This document shows positions 31,116 through 39,200 of a stretch of 52,063 bases of DNA, piece after piece. Each line of letters opens with the position of its first letter. Position 1 is the first letter of the stretch. Under the pieces are notes generated by a model. That model had not been told where the DNA came from. It searched no databases and saw nothing but the letters and a program-made list of their open reading frames with translations. Both the position numbers and the translations under genes were made by a program. Source of the DNA: Thecamonas trahens ATCC 50062 (Eukaryota > Apusozoa > Apusomonadida > Apusomonadidae); NCBI RefSeq assembly GCF_000142905.1, contig NW_013657636.1:258929-310991 (forward strand), given 5' to 3'.

Positions 31116-34100
31116 ATGTCGTTTCTGGCAGAAGTGACACGGGCGGTGGATCAACAAGCTGAGCTGCTGCAACTGCTGCATGAGCTCGAGGCTGCGGACA
31201 GGGCGAATCGGCTGCTGACCGATGATCTGGAGCTGGCCAAGGCGACGACAAAGACGGCTGTAGCGAGCTCGACAAAGGTAGGCCACTCGCTGACGGCGCT
31301 GCGATCGCTGCATGAGAAGAGCATGGCCAAGGCAAGGGGCGAGATTGCCGAGCTGAGCGAGAAGCTGGCGGCAGCAGAGAGCGTGCTGCACGACTATGAG
31401 GAAAAGACAGCGACGGCGGTGGCGCGGGCAGACGCCGCGAGTGCCCGCGCCGATGCTGCCGAGGCTCGCGCGGCCGAGGAGGCCAAGCGAGCGCGGACGC
31501 TGGCGCGCAAGCTGGAGGACGACGCAGCGGCTCGGCGGGTCGAGGCGCGCAGGGACGCCGCAGCCGAGTTTGAGCTCCTCAAGGAAGAGCTGCTTATCGA
31601 GCTTGGGCTGGCGACCCGCAAGAAGGAGGCAGAGATCGACCAGGTGCGGACCAAGCTTCATGCCAGGCTCCGCCGGCGCGAGCAAGAGAAGAGTGTGTCG
31701 GGTGAGCTCGACTACGGCAACAAGAAGCTGCAGCAGCGGGTGAAGGAGCTGAAGACTCGACTGGCTGCAGCAGTGTCAGCTCGAAACGAGCTCCAGACAA
31801 CCAAGGTACAGCTGCAGGCACAGCTTGCGGAGCTCCAGGCCAAGTACAACGCTAACGTCTCCAAGTGGAAGTCGCGGTACGCCTCGGTCGCCCGGTCGGC
31901 CAAGGAATTGCACTCGTCCTCGACGCTGCGCGGGGAGCAGGCACAAATGCTCTCGTCGCAGCTGGCAGCAGTCAAAGTTGAGCTGAAGGCGGCGCACAAG
32001 GACCGCATCGTCCTCGAGTCACAGCTCTCGCAGGCCATGGCGGACAAGACGGTGGCGATGGCCAAGGCGGAGGAGCTCGCTGCCGAGGCCGCGCGGGCAC
32101 AGTCGACGGCGCGGACGACGACCGAGACCGCATCGCGGCTGGAGGTCAAGCTCAAGCAAGTGTCCAACATGCGCAAGTCTGTGGCGATGTCCGCTATGGA
32201 GGACAAAGTCAAGCTCCAGGCCCAGGTCGACAACCTCAAGGTGAGCCTCGACGACACGTCAGCGCAGCTCGCTGAGGCCAAAGCTGCGCTCGCCGCCAAG
32301 GATGCGGCGCTCAAGCAGGCGCAGACGTCCAAGGAGACAACGTCGTCGATCAAGGACGCGCTGGCGGACGACCTCGCCAAGGCGCGGGAAGAGCTCGTCG
32401 AGGCACAAGCCCAGGTGGCGGCGCTCTCATCGGCCAAGTACTCGCTCGAGACGCAGCTCAACGAGGCCGTCTCGCGGCTTGAGACCGAACTCTCGGTGGC
32501 AGAACATAACGCCGAGACAGCGGCGATGGCCACGGCCGAGCTCCGCGAGCGGCTGCGGGCGGTCGAGGCCGAAGCTGAGGCTGCTCGCGCCGCGCAGCGC
32601 GAGGCCGAGGACGCGTTGACCGAGGCGCACTCGTCGGCGCGGGTGACCGGTGACACGCTCACCGAGGTCAAGGCCGACCTCGAGGACCAGTTGAGCGGAA
32701 CACGGCTGGCCCTGGCGACGGCCAACGACGAGGTGGCGCGGCTGGAGCGCGAGGTGGCGCAGCTGCGGCTCGACACCGCCGCCGCCGACGCCGACGCGCG
32801 CAAACAGGTCACCGACCTCGCGCTGCAGCTGAAGGATACCAGGCTCAAGAGTCAGCACAGGGTCTCTGTGCTGGAACAGGACCTCGCCAAGGCCAAGGCT
32901 GAGCTCTCAATGGCGATGGACAACTCCAACTCGAAGCTCGAGCTCGAAAAGGCGGCGCGGACCAAGCTCGAGGCCCAGTACCGGGCACTGAAGAAAGAGC
33001 GGGCGTCACTGGTCCACGAACTCGACGAGCAGGCGAGCTCGGTCATCCAGAGCCAGGCCAAGGTCGAGGCGCTCACTGAGGCTCTGAGCGGGAAAAAGGC
33101 AGCGCTGGTCAGCGTCAAGCGCGAGCTGCGCGAGGCACGGGCCGAGGCAGCCGCTGCCAGCCGCGCAGCCGAGCGTGCCGACGAGCGAGCAGCTAAGCTC
33201 ACCAGGCAGATTGAGGAGCTCAACGAGCGACTGGCCGAAATGCAGGCGTCGCGGCGCGATCTGATGGCGTCTGCAGCGAGCCTGCCGGCGAGCGGGCTCT
33301 CTGCCGCGTCGCTCGCGTCCGAGGCCACCGGAATTGGAAGTACGGGCGACGGGAGCGACGGAGCGCGGGTGGCGCAGCTCGAGTCGGCGCTGGCAGCAGC
33401 CGAGGAGCAAGCGGCGTCGGCGCGCGAGCGGGCACGGATGCTGGAAAGCCAGAACATGGAGCTCTCTCATGCCAACCTGGAGCTGTCGGAGGAAGCCGAC
33501 GCGGCGAGCGGGCGGGTGACCGAGCTGGTAGCGGCCAAGGCGCAGCTTGCGGCACAGCTGCAGTCGGCACAGGGCCGGATCCGGGCGCTGTCGGACGCCG
33601 GCGACGGCGACGGCGACGAGGCGACCGAGGCTGCGGAGCGGGGGCAGGTGGTTGCGCTCTCGGCGCGGATCTCGCAGCTCGAGCTCAACCTCAACGCGGC
33701 GTCGTCGGCCAAGGCGCGGGCCGAGTCCAAGGCCAACGAGCTGGTGCGGGCGAACCTCGAGGCGTCACTGGCCATCAAGACCGCCGAGGCTGCGCGAGCG
33801 GCAGCAGAGAACGCGGCGGCGTCGGCGCAAAAGGCACGGGCACAACTGCGGCAGGAGCTCGAGGTGGCGCATGCGGCGCGGGCGTCGACCCAGGCGTCGC
33901 TCGAGGAGGCGCGGGCCGATGCCGACAGTGCACGGTCGGAGGCGGCCGAGGCAGTCGCCGAGCGCGACGGTGTGCGGCGGGCGCTGGCCAAGGCCGAGGC
34001 GGAGCTCGAGACGCTGCGCCGTCGGAGCGCCGACGCGCGCGAGCAGGCTGACGCGCTGCAGGCGACACTCGCGCAGGCCGGCTCAGAGCAGGTCCAGGAG

Positions 34101-34631
34101 CTCGGGGCACAGCTGGCGGCAGCGACGGCGCAGGCGTCCGAGGAGGCGCAGCGGGCGGCCGAGGCACAGGCTAAGGCCGCTGGCCTCGAGGCCGACCTCG
34201 CGACGCAGCTCGCCGAGCTCGAGCGAGTCCGCAAGCTCGCCGACGAGTGGAAGGTCTCGGCCAAGGAGGCGCAGACAGCGCTCCGCATCGAGTCACTCAA
34301 GCGGCAGGAGATGGAGGACCAGACAGCACGACTGAAGCGGTCGGTCGAGTCGCTGCAGTCGTCGATGGCCGAAAAGGTGGACGAGGAGCGCGACAGGCTC
34401 AACGCCGTGCTCAAGGACCGGCTCCGCATTCTCGAGGAGCGCAAGGCCCGCGAGGTTTCCGGCAAGGTCGAGCGCGAGCAGGTCTCGGGCCTTGGTAAGG
34501 TCACCGCATGGAAGCAGGATGAGGCCTCCCGGGTGAAGATGGAGGCCGTCCTTGCCCGACGTGCCCGCCAGGCGCAGCTCGATGCCGCTGAGGCTGAAGA
34601 CAACGCCCGCCGGGCCGGAGGCGAGGAATGA
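31116..34631 (+). CDS. Long coiled-coil protein, function unknown
   Basis: The product has 1171 residues, from ATG 31116 (MSFLAEVTRAV). Nearly the whole length is heptad-rich Ala/Glu/Leu/Lys sequence, interrupted only near residues 715-745, where a Gly/Ser-rich break (ASLPASGLSAAS…GSTGDGSDG) may be a flexible hinge, and near 830 (DAGDGDGDE). No catalytic or targeting motif is visible. The composition resembles the myosin tail and centrosomal or flagellar-rootlet proteins, but coiled-coil similarity is not evidence of descent. It is transcribed in the same direction as the kinase that starts 161 bp downstream. Confidence 0.75.
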   Translation: MSFLAEVTRAVDQQAELLQLLHELEAADRANRLLTDDLELAKATTKTAVASSTKVGHSLTALRSLHEKSMAKARGEIAELSEKLAAAESVLHDYEEKTATAVARADAASARADAAEARAAEEAKRARTLARKLEDDAAARRVEARRDAAAEFELLKEELLIELGLATRKKEAEIDQVRTKLHARLRRREQEKSVSGELDYGNKKLQQRVKELKTRLAAAVSARNELQTTKVQLQAQLAELQAKYNANVSKWKSRYASVARSAKELHSSSTLRGEQAQMLSSQLAAVKVELKAAHKDRIVLESQLSQAMADKTVAMAKAEELAAEAARAQSTARTTTETASRLEVKLKQVSNMRKSVAMSAMEDKVKLQAQVDNLKVSLDDTSAQLAEAKAALAAKDAALKQAQTSKETTSSIKDALADDLAKAREELVEAQAQVAALSSAKYSLETQLNEAVSRLETELSVAEHNAETAAMATAELRERLRAVEAEAEAARAAQREAEDALTEAHSSARVTGDTLTEVKADLEDQLSGTRLALATANDEVARLEREVAQLRLDTAAADADARKQVTDLALQLKDTRLKSQHRVSVLEQDLAKAKAELSMAMDNSNSKLELEKAARTKLEAQYRALKKERASLVHELDEQASSVIQSQAKVEALTEALSGKKAALVSVKRELREARAEAAAASRAAERADERAAKLTRQIEELNERLAEMQASRRDLMASAASLPASGLSAASLASEATGIGSTGDGSDGARVAQLESALAAAEEQAASARERARMLESQNMELSHANLELSEEADAASGRVTELVAAKAQLAAQLQSAQGRIRALSDAGDGDGDEATEAAERGQVVALSARISQLELNLNAASSAKARAESKANELVRANLEASLAIKTAEAARAAAENAAASAQKARAQLRQELEVAHAARASTQASLEEARADADSARSEAAEAVAERDGVRRALAKAEAELETLRRRSADAREQADALQATLAQAGSEQVQELGAQLAAATAQASEEAQRAAEAQAKAAGLEADLATQLAELERVRKLADEWKVSAKEAQTALRIESLKRQEMEDQTARLKRSVESLQSSMAEKVDEERDRLNAVLKDRLRILEERKAREVSGKVEREQVSGLGKVTAWKQDEASRVKMEAVLARRARQAQLDAAEAEDNARRAGGEE

Positions 34632-34792
34632 AGCATGGGGGGTGGGGGGTGGAGTTGTTGAACAAAAAATTGTTGCATGTGGGTGGCTACGGGACAGGGA
34701 CAGGGCGGGCGGAAGGCGGAGAAGGCGAGGGGCAGTGACGGCAGCGGCAGCGGCACTGGACTCGCGCCTGTGGCTCGGCTGAACCCGCACGC

Positions 34793-36279
34793 ATGTCATC
34801 GCCGTCCCCGGACGCCAGTGACATGTATGTCACGTTCTACGGGCGCGGCAAGCCAGTGCCTGCCGAGCGGGCGTTCTTCCACACCGGCGACGGAGGCGGA
34901 GACCCACTCGATGAGCTCTCGGGCCTGATACGATATCATCCGGCCATGTCCCGCGCCATCCTCGCCGACCCACCGCCTCGCTCGGCCGCTCCTATGTCGC
35001 CTCGCAAGACACGAGGCGAAGGCAAAGGTGATGGGGGGGGTGCTGACGACGGCGATGATGCTGATGTGGTGGCTGCGCTCGCCGAGCTCGATGGCCTGGT
35101 GGCGTATGCACCGACCATGTCGTTGGCGCTCTCGCCGTACACGTCGCCAAAGCCATCGCCAGTGCGTGGCGAGGAAGAGGCTAATGCGACCGAGACGGAG
35201 ACGATGGTGACGGAGGCGAGCGCGAGCGGCTTGGGCGTGGATCACACGCTGACGTATCGCGGGACGCTGGCAGCGCGGACGGTCGATCTAACGCTGACGC
35301 TGGCGTTGGATGGCGGCGGGAGCGCGAGCCGGCCCGAGTCTACGAGCTCGACGGTAGTGAACCAAGATCAAGTGGTGCGGTTCGAGGTGACGGCGCCGTC
35401 GCTCGATGTCATTCCGTGGTCGCAGCTCGAGCTGGAGACGGTGCTCTCCCGCGGCGGGTTTGCGGTGGTGTGGCGGGCGCGATACATGTACGACGAGGTG
35501 GCGGTCAAGATTGTGTCGTCGCTGGCGTACCTGGGCCAGGTTCAGTCGTTTGTGGAAGAGGTGGCCATGCTCGCGGCGCTGCGGCACGCCAATGTGGTCT
35601 TTTTGGTTGGCATCTGCACCGAGGTCTCGCGCTGCGCCATTGTCATGGAGAACATGGCTGGCGGCGACCTCGCGCGCGCACTGCACGGCAAGCACCGCAT
35701 TGGGCTGGAGATCGGTACCCGCCTTCGGATTGTCCGCGATGTCGCCCGCGGCCTCGCGTACCTCCACCGGCATGGCCTCCCGCACCGTGACCTCAAGCCG
35801 GCCAACGTCCTCCTGGTCTCGGCCTCGCCGCTCGTGCTCAACGAGCCGTCACTTTCGGTCCGCGCCAAGATCGCCGACTTTGGCCTCTCGGGTGTCAAGC
35901 TCTCGCATGCGGGTCGGTCGTTTGCCTGCACGCTCCGCTACGCTGCGCCTGAGGTGCTCCTTGGCGAGGTCTCAGGCACGGTGAGCCACTCGTCGCTCGT
36001 TGCCGCCCGACGATGCGACATGTACTCGTTCGGCTTGCTCGCTGTCGAGGTTCTCTCCGGTGTGCGGCCGTTTGAGCACCTTGCACACGCCGCCGATCGA
36101 CACGCCAACGTCTACGCTCCGCCGTTTAGTGACGATACACTCGACATTGTCGACGTCATGTGTGACGACGCCGGTGTAGGTCCTCTGCGGCTCTTCTCCG
36201 CGCATGCCTCACCGCCGAGGCGCACGAACGGCCGGAGAGTGACGCCATCCTCGCGGCGCTCTCGACGCTCCGGTCTTGA
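34793..36279 (+). CDS. TKL-type protein kinase
   Basis: The N-terminal 200 residues are low complexity with two copies of a short motif: LSGLIRYHPAMSRAI near 42 and LDGLVAYAPTMSLAL near 98. The kinase domain starts near residue 210. The glycine loop is SRGGFAVVWRA, with Ser where the first Gly is usual. The domain has VAVKIV (Lys239), a helix-C Glu in EEVAML, HRDLKPANVLL (catalytic Asp333), ADFGLS (Asp362) and APEVL. The Ser-Thr type catalytic loop and overall style fit the tyrosine kinase-like group. All catalytic residues are present. Near 36189 the frame breaks; restoring one base gives …PLRALLRACLTAEAHERPESD…, including the invariant HERP arginine of the last helix, with a stop at 36279. 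Unrepaired, the ORF would run on to 36445 into the opposite-strand gene. Confidence 0.85.
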
Positions 36280-36288
36280 GCAGAGGAG

Positions 36289-39200
36289 TTACGCCCGCGT
36301 GACGCTCGCCACCATCGCCTGCTGCGCCTCTAGCTCGGCCTGTGTCCCCTCAATGGTAAACTGGAGCTGCCGCGAGACGGCACCCTGGGCCTCGCGCGCA
36401 CGGCGGAAGACTGCACGGAAGAGTCGGAGCAGCGCCTTGGCGTAGAGAAGCGCAGGCTGTGAGGCCCGTAGATGCAGTGCGGCGCTTTCCTCATCCGGTG
36501 TGAGACGGACGCCGGTGACGTCCTGTGCGCCGACCAGCACGTCTTCCAGCGCGCCGACGACGCCCTCCCACTCGGCTTCGATCGCCTGCAGCTCGTCGGC
36601 GTCGGCAGCACGCGCGTCTCCCTCGGCTGCGGCAGTAGCCTCCAGCTCGGCTAGGCGGGCGCGCAGGACGGCGGCATCGCGTACGCCCTGACTCTCGTCG
36701 GCGTTGAGGCTGTCGAGAGTTGCCAGTGCGTCAGCGAGCGACGTCGAGAGGGCATCAACCTCGGCGCGGAGCGCACCGATCTCGGTCTCAGTCAGCTGGC
36801 GTGCAGCCTCGTGCAGCGCCCGCGCCGCGTCGTCGCTCCGGGTCTGGGCCGCCGCCTGTGCGCGGAGCCGATCCGCCAGCTCTGAGCGCGCCCGGTCGGC
36901 GGGTTGAAGCTTTTCCAACAGCGAGAGCTTTGACGTTGTCTTGGCAAGCGCGGCGAGGATGGCGGTGTGGGCCGCGCGGGCGGTGCTGACATCGGCCTCG
37001 AGCGCCTCGGCCTCGGACGTCGCCGCTTTTGCTGCGGCGTCTGCAGCCGCAAGCTCTGCTTCGGCTCTCGCTTGCGCCGCAGCACTCTGCTCGATGTGCT
37101 CGTTGAGCTCATCGAGCTTTGCTGCTGCCGCATCCAGCTCGGCACTCAGTGTACCGTGCTCGGCACTCAGGTTTGCCACCTTGTGCTCTGCCTGGTTCTG
37201 CGCTCGGAGGGCTTCGGCCGCAGCAGCGCGGGCGTTGCGCTCGGCACGCTCGGCGGCCCGGACCTGGCCCGTTGCTGCTCGGGCCTCGGCCTTGCCGTCT
37301 GCGACTTGGCGGCGGAGGCTCTCGATAATCTCCTCCAACTTGCGGGCCTCGGCTTCAGCTGCAGCTAAGGTGGCGGCGGCGGCATCGCGACTGGCTTCAG
37401 CGGCGCGCACGCAGGCTTGCAGCGTCTTCCGGCGCTCGCGGGCGTCCGCAACAGCGGCGCGGTCGCGGTCTAGCGTAGCAAGTGCGTCAGCTTCGGCAGC
37501 TTGCAGAGCAGCTGCTGTCCGTTCGGCCGCGGCCGCCTGGCTTCGCAGAGCTCGCTGCTCGGCGGCAAGAGCGGCTGCTGCTGTCTGAGATGCTGCCGTA
37601 TCAGACTCGAGCGCCGCCAGCTCGTCGCGAACAAGCGCCATCTGATGCGCAAGGCCCTCATTGGCCGACTCGGCGTCATACACACGCGCCTCGGCGTCGC
37701 GAACACTGGCACGCAGCGCCTCGATCTCGGCGCTCGAAGCCGCCATGGCGGCTTCGGACTCGGAAAGTGCTGCTGCGGCTGCGTCGCGTGACTCGGCGAG
37801 CGCGGCGGTGCTCGCGACGAGCTCGCCGGCCTTGGCCTCGAGCTCTGCTGCTGACGCAGACAGGTCGTCGGCCCGGGACTGCAGCCGCTGCTGGGTGTCG
37901 GAGGCGTCGGCGAGTGCGCTGCGGGCTGCAGCCAGCCTTGTCTGCATGTCGTCACTGTCAAGCCGGGCCTGGTGGAGCTCGAGCTTGGCGTCCTCGACCG
38001 CATTGGCAAGTTCGATGCGATGGGCGGACTGGCGTGCCACGCGCGACTGCAGCTCGGCAATGGTGCGGTGCACCTCCTCTGACTCGGCGCTGACATGGGT
38101 CAGCTCTGCAGTCGCGTTGGCCAGGTCGGTGTCGACACTCACCCTTGCGTCCTTGGTGTCTTCAAGCGCGCTGCGAGTCAAATCGACGCTTGCGCGCGCC
38201 TCGGCAAGGCGGCGTTCGAGGTCGGCGACGTCGGCGCGCAGCGCGGCCAGCTCGGTCTCAGCGCCCGCCAGAGCATCCGCAGCAGCGGCAGCATCATCGC
38301 GTGCACGCGTCAGACTCCGCGACGCAGAGTCGAGCTCGGAGCGCATGGTGGTGGCATTGACCCTCGCATCCGAAAGCGCAACCTCGGCATTCTCCTTGCG
38401 GCTGTCGAGACTGTGCATCTCGGCTCGAGCCGCGGCGTAGTCACTGCGAGCAGCAGCAGTAGCGGCGTCAAGCTGCTCGGTTTCGCTGTTGGCGGCACGT
38501 AGCTTGTTGCGGAGCTCACACAGTCGGGCGTCAAGGCTTGTGCGCTCGTTGTCAAGCCTAGCCACTTGTGCAGCAAGCTTGTCACGATCAGCGGCGGCAT
38601 CGTCACGTGCCGTGACGGCCGCAGCCGCCGTTGCCCGCAGCGCGGGCAGCGAGTCGCGGAGGACACTCAGCTCGCTCTCGGCGGTAGCCACGGCGTCGAC
38701 GAGCTCGTTGCGCTGGGCAGTGACCAGCAGTACATCCGACTCGAGCGTGGCGACCTCGAGCTGGAGGCTGTTAGCCTCAAGCGTGGCAGACTTGGCTTCG
38801 TCGAGCACGGTGGCTTCCTCGGCGCGGAGCGCGTCGAGCTTGGCGACAAGTGCGTGGTGGCTCTCGCGGAGCTCAGAGAGGCCAGCAGCGGCAGCATTGG
38901 CTTCGATGGCACTCGCATCACGGGCGGCCCGTGCAGCGTCGAGTGCTGCGAGCAGGGCATCGCGCTGGGCAGCGGCGGCGTCGCGCTTCGACTGGAGGAC
39001 GCAGGCTTCGTCGGCATCGGCAGCGATGCGGGCACGCAGCTGCTCGGTGGCAGCGTTGACGTCGGCAAGGCGGGCCGCTTCGACGGCGACGCTGTCCTTA
39101 ACACGTTGTAGGTCGGCAGCAGCGGTGTTGGCCTCGGCCCGGAGCTCAACCAGCTGTGATGCGAGGTCACGCTTGGAGGCGAGCGAGGCTTGGAGCTTGG

